From: Deltaproteobacteria bacterium
GTDB taxonomy: Bacteria; Myxococcota_A; Polyangia; JAAYKL01
Reading direction: 5' to 3'
Length of the DNA: 55,927 nucleotides
Assembly: GCA_016936575.1 (NCBI GenBank)
Contig: JAFGXQ010000192.1
Coordinates: 1 to 55,927, forward strand
In this document: positions 24,639 to 34,195 of the stretch, in pieces
How positions within the stretch are numbered: position 1 is the first letter of the stretch
Layout of the letters: the number at the start of each line of letters is the position of its first letter
Position numbers and translations under genes: made by a program
The notes under the pieces: model-generated
Told to the model about the DNA's origin: nothing
The model's input: only the letters and a program-made list of their open reading frames with translations
The model's database searches: none

Positions 24639-26416
24639 TCGATGGAAAAAACGTAGGGGCAGAACGTGAGTACGGTTTCACGTTTTAATAGTGCACCCAA
24701 TTCCAGTGCACGTCTTGAGGATTCAAATTCTCTGGCGAGTTGAATGCGAACATCGTCGCCGGTGAGTTGTTCTCCGAGGGTTTCCATGAACGTTTTGGGC
24801 GGTGGATACAGAACCGCTTCCACACCTTCCACATCGGCCAGTTCCTTGGCTTTTTTGATCGCGTCGGTAATACTGCCCAGCTCGTCGACCAACTTGTATT
24901 TTTTGGCTTGTGCCCCGGTCCATATGCGACCTTCGGCATATTTTCTTACGGTTTCGGTTTTTAGTGAGCGACCCTCGGATACGCGTTTGAGGAAAAGTTC
25001 GTAGATGGTTTCCATGGACCGCAAAATCACTTTTTGTTCCGTTTCGGTAAATGGTTGAAACGGGCTCATCATGCCGGCGTTCTTGCCGAGTCGGATGGCG
25101 TCGCTGTGGACACCGATGTGATTCAGGCCGTCGCCCAGAACCATTTTTCCGCCAACCACTCCAATGGAGCCGGTAATGGTGTTGTCGCCGGCGTAGATGA
25201 AGTCAGCAGCCGACGCAATATAGTATCCTCCGGAAGCCGCCACATCGCCCATCGAGGCGACAACAGGCTTTTCTGCTGCAACGATGCGAATGGCCTCCCA
25301 GATATTATCTGATGCGAGCGCACTTCCGCCAGGGCTGTCGATATGCAGAACCACCGCTTTAACCGATTCGTCCGCTGCGGCCTTCTGTAGAAAGTCGATG
25401 AGTTCAATGTCATACACCGCTTGGCTTCCCGAGAGCATTCCTCCGGCATTTTTTCCGCTATTGATGGAGCCGATAGCGGGAATGATTGCGATTTTCGGGG
25501 TATCGTCATTGGCGTGTGACGCTCCCCCGCCACTCAGGAGTTTCATCAAATCGCTGAAATCCATTTCTTTGGGCGGTTTTTTACCGTAATCCGCCCTTAC
25601 GCCGCCCTTGTATTTTTTTGACAACTTGTTCATTACCGTTGCGATAGAATCAACCTCATCGACCAATCCATGTTTTTTCGCATCCACAGCAGTGTAGGGG
25701 CCGCTGTCTATCAGCTGTATCACTTTTTCTTTATTGATTTTTCGGCCGGTTGCAATGGCGCTGATGAAGCGATTATTGATGTCTTTTAACAGAGACTCTG
25801 CAGCCTCCCTGGCATCTGCCGACATGTCGTTTCGAGTAACGTTTTCCGCCGCGCTTTTATACTTTCCGACAGCGAGCATGTCGGCCTGTATACCGAGTTT
25901 ATCAAGCAGTTCTTTCAGGTACACACTCTCCATCGATAAACCGATGATGTCGAGTCCGCCCGCCGGTGCGAGAATGATTTTCGGACACACGCTTGCGGCC
26001 ATCCAGTAGGATTTGTTGTCTGCCGCCTCCAGGACACAGGTCACCGGTTTTTCTTTTGCCGTGCGAGCGATGATTTCGCCGATTTCCTGGGTTCTGGCAA
26101 ATCCCATCTGAAATGCAGAAAAATGAAGTATGATCTCCTGCACCAGAATGTCCTGACGTGCTTTTTTCATCAGTTTTTCGAATTTTTCCTGCGACATACC
26201 CGGTTCCTGCAACAGTGCTGCGGAGTCCGTGTAATGCGGCATGGCGCCGTCCAGGTGGAACACCACCGCAATTGGACCTCCCGGTTTAGACTCAGCATTG
26301 GATTGTCCGAATGAGTCCAATCCGAAGTCGCAGGTACATCCCAATATGAAAAAGGAAAGCATACCGATAATTGAATATTTTTTACTCATGCGTATGAGAA
26401 AGGGCGTGCCGCGCAT
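24635..26416 (-). CDS. sppA: Signal peptide peptidase SppA (long form), lipoprotein
   Basis: 593 residues, the two-domain length of E. coli SppA. The predicted dyad is Lys187 ('VGKYKSAAE') in the N-terminal half and Ser395 ('GDVAASGGYYIAS') in the C-terminal half; 'HIDSPGGSALASD' is also conserved. It degrades leftover signal peptides in the membrane. Unlike E. coli SppA, the N-terminus has a lipobox (FILGC, Cys27), so it may be lipid-anchored. The ATG at 26416 is preferred because GGGAG stands well placed upstream; the ATG at 26389 lacks one. It lies 15 bases after the zinc-ribbon gene and overlaps lpxC by four bases. Confidence 0.93.
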   Translation of the reverse strand: MRGTPFLIRMSKKYSIIGMLSFFILGCTCDFGLDSFGQSNAESKPGGPIAVVFHLDGAMPHYTDSAALLQEPGMSQEKFEKLMKKARQDILVQEIILHFSAFQMGFARTQEIGEIIARTAKEKPVTCVLEAADNKSYWMAASVCPKIILAPAGGLDIIGLSMESVYLKELLDKLGIQADMLAVGKYKSAAENVTRNDMSADAREAAESLLKDINNRFISAIATGRKINKEKVIQLIDSGPYTAVDAKKHGLVDEVDSIATVMNKLSKKYKGGVRADYGKKPPKEMDFSDLMKLLSGGGASHANDDTPKIAIIPAIGSINSGKNAGGMLSGSQAVYDIELIDFLQKAAADESVKAVVLHIDSPGGSALASDNIWEAIRIVAAEKPVVASMGDVAASGGYYIASAADFIYAGDNTITGSIGVVGGKMVLGDGLNHIGVHSDAIRLGKNAGMMSPFQPFTETEQKVILRSMETIYELFLKRVSEGRSLKTETVRKYAEGRIWTGAQAKKYKLVDELGSITDAIKKAKELADVEGVEAVLYPPPKTFMETLGEQLTGDDVRIQLAREFESSRRALELGALLKRETVLTFCPYVFSIE

Positions 26417-26431
26417 TGTTTTTCTCCCTGA

Positions 26432-28963
26432 TTATTGTGGTGTTTCTTCGGTGCCGACGGTATTGGTATTTGCAGCCGGTGCTCCGGCAGTGGAACCTGT
26501 CAACGGTGTTGTAGGTGGTATCGGTGGTGGACCGGACGCAGATGAGGCGGTTGACGCCGTGGACGTCTTTGTCTCGGTGGCGTCATCGGCGTTTGGCACC
26601 ACGTTTTTTCCAGATGGTGATTGCGCCGGCGTCGCCGCGTTCGTTTCATTCTGTTCGGCCGTGTCGGAGGAGGCGGGAGATGCGGCGGTCACTTCATCAC
26701 TGAGCGCTGTCACATTACGTCTGGCCATTCCGGCGTGGCGACCGTTCGGGTTGGTATCGAGATACTTCTGGAACCATTTCAGTGCCTCGGCGTTTTGTCC
26801 CATCGATTTGTATGCCTGTGCCATTCCGATAATCGCCGGGCCGAATTGCGGACTGATGTCGAGAGCGCGTTTGAATTTGGCTATGGCTTGTCCGTGGTTG
26901 CCTTTGTCGAGGTAGGTGTACGCGATTCCGCTCAGGGCATCGACATTGTTGGGCGATTCTCTCAACACGCGATTGTACAAATCCACAGCTTCCTGAGTAC
27001 GTCCGTTTTCCTGCGCTGTCGCCGCTTTCTGCACCATGCGATCAATGCTCATCCCGCCATCATCATCGTCGTCATTATCATCACCTTCTTTAGAAGCAGA
27101 TGCGGACGCGGCGGGGTTTAATTCGTCTATTGCGGTTTCCTCTGTGTCGGTGTCCGCTGCCTGTTGATCGGCGACGTTCCAATCATCGGGAATAAGCGGT
27201 ATCGTTTTTCCGGAGGATACGCGTTCTTTCAGAAGAAGCGCGGCCGTATGTTTTTTGTTCAAGTTGAGAATTTGCTGAAGCGATGATAGTGCATCATCGG
27301 TTTTGCCGTCAGCGGCCTGAACCCGGGCCATTCGGTATAATACCCGCAGCAGCGGATCTGCAACCACAATGGATTTCAGCATGCCTATCACTTCGTCTTT
27401 GTTCTGGTTTTCGACGATTCCGATTTGTGCGCTGATGTAACTGGTTCCCCGGACAGTCGTTTCAGAGCGTCCTTTTTTCAGATGCATTTTAGCGCCGTTC
27501 AGATTTCCCGACAGCAGGTTAATTTCGGCGGCGGCAATATGCGCTTCTTTCAATTCAGAATCAATTTTCAGTGCTTCATCCACTCGCCGCTCGGCTGCGG
27601 CCAACTTGTTTTCGAATTCTTTTTTCAGTTGGTCTGCCTGCTCAGTGGATTCTGCTGCAGCGTCCGCGCTTGCATCAAGATATGAATCAAGCAGGTATTG
27701 TGCCCATATCGCATACATCTGGCCCAACGAAGCCAGCGCTACGGGATTGTGTGCATCGATGGCCAGAACCTGAAGGTATTTTTTTTCTGCCTGAGCAAAA
27801 TCACTATATGTATCGAGAAGCACTTTTTCACGCGCTTCGAGCAACAACGTGTTCTGTCTTTCGATTTTTTTGGAGTCCTGAACTTCGCCGAATTGATTGA
27901 TCAGCAGGTCGCGCTGGAAAAAATACAGATATGCCGCTCCACCGCCGAGCAGCAGAACGATAAATACAACAATATATACCAATGCTCGTCGTTTCGGCGG
28001 AGCCTCAAGATCTTCGTCAAACGCGGGAATGGCATTCATGGTGGAGGAGACGCCGGTCCAATCGGGTTCGTCGTCTTCGATTTCATTGTTACTGTCGGTC
28101 CAGTCATCGTCTTGCGTTGCCGGAACCTGAGAAAAATCAGGCTCATCTGAAGATGACAGCGAATGCAACTGATCCCTGGCATCTTCGGTGGCAAGGGCGT
28201 GTTCGGGAACATCTGCGTCTTCCTGGTTTTTTTCGGCGGTTGGTTCGCTGGAAGCGGTGGCGGACGCATTTGTCGGTTTGTCCCACAAGTCTTCGTTCGG
28301 AGAGGTTGGTTTCTGTGTAACCGAAGGGGATTTCCCGGTGGCACGAATGGTTTCACCTAATACCAGACTTTCACGGATGGTTTTTCCTTCAATAAGGCTC
28401 TTGCGAATCGTTTTTCCGGTTTCCAGGGTGTTATCGACTTCGCCTGCCGATGCCGCGGGTTGACTTGCTGTTCCCGTGGTTGCAGGCGGTTGGACCGATG
28501 CAGCCGCTGAATCGGGTTTTGCTGCCGGCGGCGGAACGCTGGAGATAATGGTGCGTCCCACTTCGAGGCTTCTACGACTGGCTTCAGAAAGTGGTTTTCC
28601 TGTTGCATCGCCTGATTTTGCAGTGGGGATGGGTATCGATTTTTTCAGAGGAGGCGGGGGTTCTGTATTTCGTTGTGACGGAATCGGGCGAATGTGCAAC
28701 GGCTTTTTTTTCGGTGCGACTTCACTTACTCTGGCCGCCGCACCCGACATGGTCGGTTGTCGGGTCGTGTTTTTAGCCTGTGCTGTGACGCCCTGACCGC
28801 GCGGCTTGTTCGCGGCGACGGCGGATGCGGCTGCCCCTGAAGAAGGGGGGAATGCTTTGAATACTTTGCCGCAATTGGTACAGCGAACCGGTGTTCCTTT
28901 GGGGCTGAGTAGCTTTTCGTCGAGAGAATATTCCGTTTTGCATTGTTCACATTTTATTTGCAT
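26432..28963 (-). CDS. Zinc-ribbon, single-pass membrane TPR protein
   Basis: 843 residues. Residues 1-38 are an MJ0042-type zinc ribbon with paired C-x-x-C sites (Cys5/8 and Cys28/31). Residues 40-320 are disordered and rich in Pro, Ala and Ser, containing decapeptide repeats of the form L-x-x-G-[KRE]-T-I (133, 180, 190, 200). A transmembrane helix lies at about 327-349 after a basic 'PPKRR'. The rest is helical, with TPR units most obvious at about 655-760 ('YNRVLRESPNNVDALSGIAY'). The topology is probably cytoplasmic zinc ribbon with periplasmic TPR. Zinc-ribbon/TPR membrane proteins are frequent in Myxococcota. It leads the sppA-lpxC operon. The function is not known. Confidence 0.85.
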   Translation of the reverse strand: MQIKCEQCKTEYSLDEKLLSPKGTPVRCTNCGKVFKAFPPSSGAAASAVAANKPRGQGVTAQAKNTTRQPTMSGAAARVSEVAPKKKPLHIRPIPSQRNTEPPPPLKKSIPIPTAKSGDATGKPLSEASRRSLEVGRTIISSVPPPAAKPDSAAASVQPPATTGTASQPAASAGEVDNTLETGKTIRKSLIEGKTIRESLVLGETIRATGKSPSVTQKPTSPNEDLWDKPTNASATASSEPTAEKNQEDADVPEHALATEDARDQLHSLSSSDEPDFSQVPATQDDDWTDSNNEIEDDEPDWTGVSSTMNAIPAFDEDLEAPPKRRALVYIVVFIVLLLGGGAAYLYFFQRDLLINQFGEVQDSKKIERQNTLLLEAREKVLLDTYSDFAQAEKKYLQVLAIDAHNPVALASLGQMYAIWAQYLLDSYLDASADAAAESTEQADQLKKEFENKLAAAERRVDEALKIDSELKEAHIAAAEINLLSGNLNGAKMHLKKGRSETTVRGTSYISAQIGIVENQNKDEVIGMLKSIVVADPLLRVLYRMARVQAADGKTDDALSSLQQILNLNKKHTAALLLKERVSSGKTIPLIPDDWNVADQQAADTDTEETAIDELNPAASASASKEGDDNDDDDDGGMSIDRMVQKAATAQENGRTQEAVDLYNRVLRESPNNVDALSGIAYTYLDKGNHGQAIAKFKRALDISPQFGPAIIGMAQAYKSMGQNAEALKWFQKYLDTNPNGRHAGMARRNVTALSDEVTAASPASSDTAEQNETNAATPAQSPSGKNVVPNADDATETKTSTASTASSASGPPPIPPTTPLTGSTAGAPAANTNTVGTEETPQ

Positions 28964-29177
28964 GGCAGCGATTATACTCGTTCCTTCATAATTGAACAGA
29001 TCAGACTAAAGTAAAAATTGAAAAACAGAACGATGCACAAACTTGTAATACAAATTTGTATGAACAGTTAATAAATTAGAAGAATAGGCAGATCGGTTTT
29101 GTGATTCCGTTGCGGTTGTATGTGTTGAACATTTTGTCAAAAAGTCGTATGACGAACTCAGACCGACAGGAGCCCCC
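28964..29177. other. Divergent AT-rich intergenic region
   Basis: 214 bp between the leftward zinc-ribbon operon and the rightward FGE-like lipoprotein gene. It is AT-rich and presumably holds both promoters; no strong inverted repeat was seen. An AGGAG ribosome site precedes the ATG at 29178. Confidence 0.4.
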
Positions 29178-30230
29178 ATGAAGCTGTTTCGTATATATCC
29201 AATTGTCCTATGTTTATGCGTGTGGGTTACGTCGTGCGATTGGGTACCCGGGGGGGCTGTGGCGCATTATGCCGGCATAGACTCGTCGCGTGATTCCGCA
29301 TTCGTCGCGGATTTCGCAACAGATGGAGTTTCCGGCGAGACCGATAGCGTTTCGGACAGTGCCACAGAAACATCGACGCTCGGCGGATGTATCGGTGGCA
29401 GTGATGAAGACACCGCTACAGCGGTGGATAGCGATAACACAGCAACCGGAGGAACGGATACGGTTTTCGAAGATACCGGCAGCGGTGATTCCGAAAGTGA
29501 TTCTGAATATACGTTGAGCGATACTGATGATACCGAAAGCGATACCGGGAGTGACAAGTCGATCTGTCCCGCGGACATGGTGCATGTGCCGGCGGGGACC
29601 GCTTCTCTGGTGGATGAAGGATTTTGCATTGATATTTATGAGGCATCTCGTGCAGATGCCTCCACCGTGTCGTACGGTAGCGACAACAGTATTGCAATGT
29701 CTCGCCCCGATGTCTTGCCTTGGTATGTGAACCCGATGACTACAGCGCATTTGCAGATTTTTCGCGATGCGTGCACAGCCGCAGGCAAAACGTTGTGCTC
29801 GCCTTCCCAGTGGCAGGCCTCCTGCAGCGGACCCGAGAATACCACATATGTGTTCGGAAATCTTTTTGACGTGGAAACATGCAACAACGTGGCGACGTTT
29901 TGCGATGATTACTGCGCTGAAAACGGCATCGACGAAGCATTCTGCAATCTGTCTGAAAGCAATTGCGGATACTATTGCGGAGAGGGAACATTCAGTAATA
30001 TCTGCTATGAAATTCGACCCACCGGAGAGTTTCCGCAATGCACCAATGAACTGGGAACGTACGATATAAACGGCAATCTGTGGGAAATCGTCGCGGAGCC
30101 GGATGCCGCCACTTATGAGATTCGCGGCGGTGCGATCAACTGCGCATCTCCGTCAACTCGACTGCGGTGTGATTTTCAGGCCGGATGGACGTCTTTGTAC
30201 GCGGGGTTTCGCTGTTGTCGGCAATTGTGA
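29178..30230 (+). CDS. Lipoprotein with acidic Ser/Thr/Asp stalk and FGE/SUMF1-like domain
   Basis: 350 residues. The lipobox is WVTSC (Cys20). Residues about 30-128 are a low-complexity Ser/Thr/Asp/Glu linker. The rest looks like a formylglycine-generating-enzyme (sulfatase-modifying factor) domain: 'CPADMVHVPAGTASL' at its start, 'AAGKTLCSPSQWQASC', 'YDINGNLWEIV' and 'IRGGAINC' then 'TRLRC' and 'GFRCC' at the end. The final cysteines sit where the copper-binding active-site pair of true FGEs lies, but many bacterial lipoproteins with this fold are not enzymes. The domain has further Cys pairs, probably disulfides. Surface location and binding role are inferred. Confidence 0.82.
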   Translation: MKLFRIYPIVLCLCVWVTSCDWVPGGAVAHYAGIDSSRDSAFVADFATDGVSGETDSVSDSATETSTLGGCIGGSDEDTATAVDSDNTATGGTDTVFEDTGSGDSESDSEYTLSDTDDTESDTGSDKSICPADMVHVPAGTASLVDEGFCIDIYEASRADASTVSYGSDNSIAMSRPDVLPWYVNPMTTAHLQIFRDACTAAGKTLCSPSQWQASCSGPENTTYVFGNLFDVETCNNVATFCDDYCAENGIDEAFCNLSESNCGYYCGEGTFSNICYEIRPTGEFPQCTNELGTYDINGNLWEIVAEPDAATYEIRGGAINCASPSTRLRCDFQAGWTSLYAGFRCCRQL

Positions 30231-30235
30231 ACAGA

Positions 30236-30257
30236 AAAAATATTCAGGAATATTTTT
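30236..30257. terminator. AT-rich dyad between convergent genes, possible bidirectional terminator
   Basis: The perfect inverted repeat AAAAATATTC / GAATATTTTT lies just after the stop of the 29178 gene and across the stop of the CDF gene. It has T-runs on both strands. The stem has very few G-C pairs, so termination strength is uncertain. Confidence 0.45.
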
Positions 30258-31167
30258 GTCGATTTGTCGTATGTTCGGCGTCGTAGGGTTCAATGTGCAC
30301 CAGCACATCATCGATGGCATCATTCGACGATTTCAACATTGCCTTTACGGCGCCGCCGATGTTGTGGCCTTCACCGATTGACAGTGTTTCGTCGACCTGC
30401 ACGTGTAAATCAACAATGATATCGGCGCCCACCACGCGAGTGCGAATCGCATGTACCTCTTCAACGCCGTCCACCTGCATTGCTGTGTGCTTTATCGCAT
30501 CGACGGTTTCCGGGGAAGCGGATGCGTCGGCCAGCTGACCCAGATTGGGACGAATGATCTGCCATGCCGCGTGCAGAATGAAGCCGGAAACCACCACTGC
30601 CCCGATATTGTCCACAAAATGATATTGGGGAAACAGCCATACGGCGATGACCGCGAGTGCAACAGGGATGGAACTGAGCGCATCGCTGCGTTGGTGCCAG
30701 GCGTTCGCTTTCAGGGCTGTGGAGCGAATATGAGTAGCGGTGCGAATGGTATATCTGTAGAGAGTCTCTTTTACTACGATAGAGAGAACCGCTACACCGA
30801 GCGCGAGTAGGGTAGGGGGGGATTCCGGCGGCAGATGGAATGTTGCAATGGCGTTGTACCCCAAGCCGATGGCTGCCGCAGACAACGACAGACCTACTAT
30901 AATCGAGATGATGGTTTCAATTCGCTTGTGACCGTATGGATGGTTGTCATCCGGGGGTTTGCTCCAATATTTGACACCGACGATTAGAATGATGTCTGTG
31001 ACACAATCCGACAGACTGTGAACGCCATCCGCAGCGACCGCCTGGCTGGAACCGATGATCCCGCCGAAAATCTTCAACAGCGAAAGCGTCGCATTGATGC
31101 AGAGCGCCATGATGGACAGTTTTCGGATCAGCGCTGCGTTCGTGGAGAGTGAGCTTGAAGCTGTCAT
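30244..31167 (-). CDS. Cation diffusion facilitator (CDF) metal exporter
   Basis: 307 residues, normal for the family. About six membrane segments are followed by a roughly 90-residue cytoplasmic domain. The metal-site motif 'DGVHSLSDCVTD' (H-x-x-x-D) is in TM2 and 'HPYGHKRIE' follows it. A second H-x-x-x-D site expected in TM5 reads 'HQRSDALSSIPVAL'. It exports divalent cations such as Zn2+, Co2+, Fe2+ or Mn2+; the metal cannot be assigned. An AAAGGA site lies upstream. Divergent from hisB, 112 bases apart. Confidence 0.9.
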   Translation of the reverse strand: MTASSSLSTNAALIRKLSIMALCINATLSLLKIFGGIIGSSQAVAADGVHSLSDCVTDIILIVGVKYWSKPPDDNHPYGHKRIETIISIIVGLSLSAAAIGLGYNAIATFHLPPESPPTLLALGVAVLSIVVKETLYRYTIRTATHIRSTALKANAWHQRSDALSSIPVALAVIAVWLFPQYHFVDNIGAVVVSGFILHAAWQIIRPNLGQLADASASPETVDAIKHTAMQVDGVEEVHAIRTRVVGADIIVDLHVQVDETLSIGEGHNIGGAVKAMLKSSNDAIDDVLVHIEPYDAEHTTNRQKYS

Positions 31168-31279
31168 GGCGATTCTGTCCTTTGCCGTGTGGTTCAGTTG
31201 CCCGGATTTCTATTATTTTGACTTGCAATTATATCTATGTACAAATTGTTTGCAGACATCAACCGATATCGGAGTGTAC

Positions 31280-31870
31280 ATGTCAGATCGTATTGCAACA
31301 ATTAAACGGAAAACATTAGAAACAGATATTTTACTGGAGCTGAATCTTGACGGCACAGGCGTTGCTGAGATTCTTACCGGCGTCGGTTTTTTTGACCATA
31401 TGCTCACCAGTCTGTCCAAACATTCCAAAATAGATATTTCGTTGCGATGCAACGGAGATTTGGACGTGGATGACCACCACACCGTGGAGGATTGCGCGAT
31501 TGCCCTTGGGCAGGCGTTTGACAAAGCAGTAGGCGACAAGCGGGGAATCGTGAGGTTCGGTCATGCGTATGCGCCCCTAGATGAGGCACTGGCGCGCGCG
31601 GTGGTTGATTTGTCCGGACGCCCGAACGCGCACATTTCGCTTCTTCTAGACGATGGAATGATCGGAAATCTGAAAATTGAGAATCTGGCGCATGCGTTTG
31701 AGTCTTTTGCGATGCACGCGAAAATTACATTGCATGTAGACGTTCTGCGCGGATTGAACAGCCACCACAAAGCGGAAGCTGCGTTCAAAGCGCTTGCGTT
31801 GGCGTTGCGCGCCGCTGTGATGAAAAGCGACAGCAACGACGCAGTGCCCAGTACCAAAGGGGTACTGTAA
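31280..31870 (+). CDS. hisB: Imidazoleglycerol-phosphate dehydratase
   Basis: 196 residues, the size of the monofunctional enzyme. It catalyses the sixth step of histidine synthesis, with manganese bound by the two H-H-x-x-E motifs: 'DDHHTVEDCAIALGQ' and 'NSHHKAEAAFKAL'. 'GFFDHMLTSLSKHS' is the third conserved block. The start at 31280 has GGAG five bases upstream; an in-frame extension to 31055 would overlap the CDF gene and has no family match. It is followed 186 bases later by hisD, so the two may be co-transcribed; no other his genes are present. Confidence 0.95.
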   Translation: MSDRIATIKRKTLETDILLELNLDGTGVAEILTGVGFFDHMLTSLSKHSKIDISLRCNGDLDVDDHHTVEDCAIALGQAFDKAVGDKRGIVRFGHAYAPLDEALARAVVDLSGRPNAHISLLLDDGMIGNLKIENLAHAFESFAMHAKITLHVDVLRGLNSHHKAEAAFKALALALRAAVMKSDSNDAVPSTKGVL

Positions 31871-32056
31871 AATTTTTCACCCCCCACTTGTTTTTGCCCC
31901 GTAAATATGTAAATCGTTGAATTGATGTATAAATTGGTGTTGCTGAGCAATACAAAATGGCATGCTTCAGTCAAAAATGGTTTGTCTGCGATTACTTTTT
32001 CGGTAGCATGGGCGACTGAATTTGCAGTTTGAATTCAATTTACGCAGGAGAACGGT

Positions 32057-33313
32057 GTGCTTCTTCAGAAAATAGAAAAAAGTGAAATAGGTGCCAGAAA
32101 TGCGCTTGCGGTCGACGCGGAAGCAGAGAATACCGTGCGCGGAATTATCAATGACGTGTGCAAGCGGGGAATTGATGCGCTGTATGAATACTCGGTGAAG
32201 TTCGGTGACATTGAAAAGGGAGCATCCGTTGTCATTCCGAAAGAGCAGTTGAAAGAAGCGGCACATCAGATTCCGAAAGAGGATGCGGCTCTGCTGAAAA
32301 GAACCGCTGCGCGTATTGAAACGTTTGCCCGCGCGCAATTGAATTCTGTGCATGAACTGGCGGTTCCCATCCCCGGTGGGAAAGCGGGGCACAAAATCGC
32401 TCCGGTCGAGCGCGCGTGCTGTTATGCGCCTGGCGGTAGATTTCCATTGCCTTCTTCTGTGCTGATGACCGCTGTTACCGCCAAGGTGGCCGGTGTGTCA
32501 GAAGTGTGGGTGACTTCTCCCAAACCGGTGCCGGTAACATTGGCGGCGGCGTATTATGCCGGGGCAGACGGCTTTGCCGCGGTGGGCGGTGCTCAGGCGG
32601 TAGCGGCGTTTGCGTACGGGGCGGGCGATATTCCCGCGTGTGATATCATTGTGGGGCCGGGAAATAAATATGTAACCGCTGCAAAAAAGCTGGTTTCCGG
32701 TCATGTAGCGATAGATATGCTCGCCGGTCCGTCTGAATTGACCGTATTGGCTGATGCGTCGGCCGACGCGGCGGTAATCGCGGCGGATCTGTTGGCGCAG
32801 GCGGAACACGATGTGGTAGCGGTTCCCATTTTGGTGACCACCAGCGATGACCTGATCGATCGGGTAAATATTGAACTGGAAAGCCAGTTGGAGGTACTGT
32901 CCACTGCAGAGACCGCGACGGAGTCGTTGAAAAACGGGTTCGCCATACATGTGGATTCCATTGACGAAGGTACGTCGATTTGTAATCGATTGGGGCCGGA
33001 ACACCTTGAAATCCTTACCGCCGATGCGGCGACAGTCGCCAAGAAATGTACCAATTACGGTGGATTGTTCATTGGGCAGGGAACGGCGGAAGTACTCGGT
33101 GACTACGGTGCAGGGCCGAATCATACCTTGCCCACCGGAGGAACTTCCCGGTATACGGGCGGCTTGTCGGTATTTGACTTTTTACGGATACGCACCTGGA
33201 TTGAAATCACAAATAAGGATGCGGCGCAGCCACTGGTGGAAGATGCCGCAAGATTGGCCCAGCTGGAGGGGCTGGAAGGACACATGAAGTCGGCGCTCAA
33301 GCGAAAAAAGTAA
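32057..33313 (+). CDS. hisD: Histidinol dehydrogenase
   Basis: 418 residues from a GTG preceded by AGGAG. It catalyses the last two oxidations of histidine synthesis with NAD+ and zinc. Seen: 'ERACCYAPGGRFPLPSSVLM', 'IVGPGNKYVTAAKKLV', 'IDMLAGPSELTVLAD', 'AEHDVVAVPILVT' and 'GPNHTLPTGGTSRY' (active-site and zinc His). Normal length. A possible 5-bp stem (GGGGT/ACCCC) followed by a T-rich stretch lies between hisB and hisD. Confidence 0.95.
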   Translation: MLLQKIEKSEIGARNALAVDAEAENTVRGIINDVCKRGIDALYEYSVKFGDIEKGASVVIPKEQLKEAAHQIPKEDAALLKRTAARIETFARAQLNSVHELAVPIPGGKAGHKIAPVERACCYAPGGRFPLPSSVLMTAVTAKVAGVSEVWVTSPKPVPVTLAAAYYAGADGFAAVGGAQAVAAFAYGAGDIPACDIIVGPGNKYVTAAKKLVSGHVAIDMLAGPSELTVLADASADAAVIAADLLAQAEHDVVAVPILVTTSDDLIDRVNIELESQLEVLSTAETATESLKNGFAIHVDSIDEGTSICNRLGPEHLEILTADAATVAKKCTNYGGLFIGQGTAEVLGDYGAGPNHTLPTGGTSRYTGGLSVFDFLRIRTWIEITNKDAAQPLVEDAARLAQLEGLEGHMKSALKRKK

Positions 33314-33415
33314 TCAAGATGTTTCAGAAATGCGTTCGTTTCGGAATAATTCTGGTGTAATAAAAAAAGGTACAACTTAGAATACTTTGTCTATACAGTT
33401 GGTCTAATCAGTGCG

Positions 33416-34060
33416 ATGCAAAAAAATAACAAAAAAATCATAAAATTGAGTTTCGGTGGAATGTTGGCGGCATTGCTGTCACTATTGATTGCGGCACCTG
33501 TTGCTGCAGTGGATTTTACTGCGGCGGAAAAAGCCAAACTGAAGAAGGGCCGAACTGTCGTTAAATTGCTGCCCACATCCGGGAAAAAAGGATTTTACGG
33601 TGGTTCAGGATATGCGTTAATCGACGCCAGCGTTGATGAAGTATGGAAGGTGTTGACCGACTGGAGCGCATACCCAAAGATGTTTCCGAATACCGAAGTC
33701 TGTGAGCAGATTTCAAAAAAGGGAAACAAGACGCTGCTGAAAATGAAAATCGGTCACCCGGTGGTGAATGTTCGGTATCACGTGGAAACCACTGCGGACC
33801 CCGAGAAAAAATCACTTCATTTTCAACTGCTTAGTCAGTATCCGCATGATATTGATTCCCTTACCGGGTACTGGCGGCTGTTTCCGCAATCCGGAGGTCG
33901 AACGCTGGCCGCTTATGTGGTATCTGTAAAAGCGCCGCCGGGCATTGTTTCCATTGCCGGAGATGACCTGGCCAATCGCGCCATCAAAGCGTTGCTGAAG
34001 ATTCCAGGAGACATCAAGCGCTGGATAGACGGCCCCCATGGTAAAAAGTACAAAAAATAG
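33416..34060 (+). CDS. Secreted SRPBCC (START-like) domain protein
   Basis: 214 residues. An N-terminal basic region plus hydrophobic stretch ending 'APVAAVDF' is a Sec signal peptide. The mature part fits the polyketide cyclase/COQ10-like SRPBCC fold: 'GSGYALIDASVDEVWKVLTD', 'WSAYPKMFPNTEVCEQIS', then alternating strands and a C-terminal helix 'LANRAIKALLKIPGDIKRW'. Such folds bind hydrophobic ligands in a cavity. It is probably periplasmic; ligand unknown. It stands alone 102 bases after hisD. Confidence 0.82.
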   Translation: MQKNNKKIIKLSFGGMLAALLSLLIAAPVAAVDFTAAEKAKLKKGRTVVKLLPTSGKKGFYGGSGYALIDASVDEVWKVLTDWSAYPKMFPNTEVCEQISKKGNKTLLKMKIGHPVVNVRYHVETTADPEKKSLHFQLLSQYPHDIDSLTGYWRLFPQSGGRTLAAYVVSVKAPPGIVSIAGDDLANRAIKALLKIPGDIKRWIDGPHGKKYKK

Positions 34061-34195
34061 TGGACCTGCCACATTTGTTCGTGTGAAATCCGCTCTCTCT
34101 TACCATTTGATCCCATATTTCAATTTCGTTTTTTTTTGCGGCGCGGTATTCTAATCGCTATGTAATCGTTACTTCAGGAGCGAGAGGAGAAAATC

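Noticed and set aside
31055..31279. 75-residue N-terminal extension of HisB
   Set aside because: It would overlap the CDF gene and has no family match; the ATG at 31280 has a ribosome site and gives normal HisB length.
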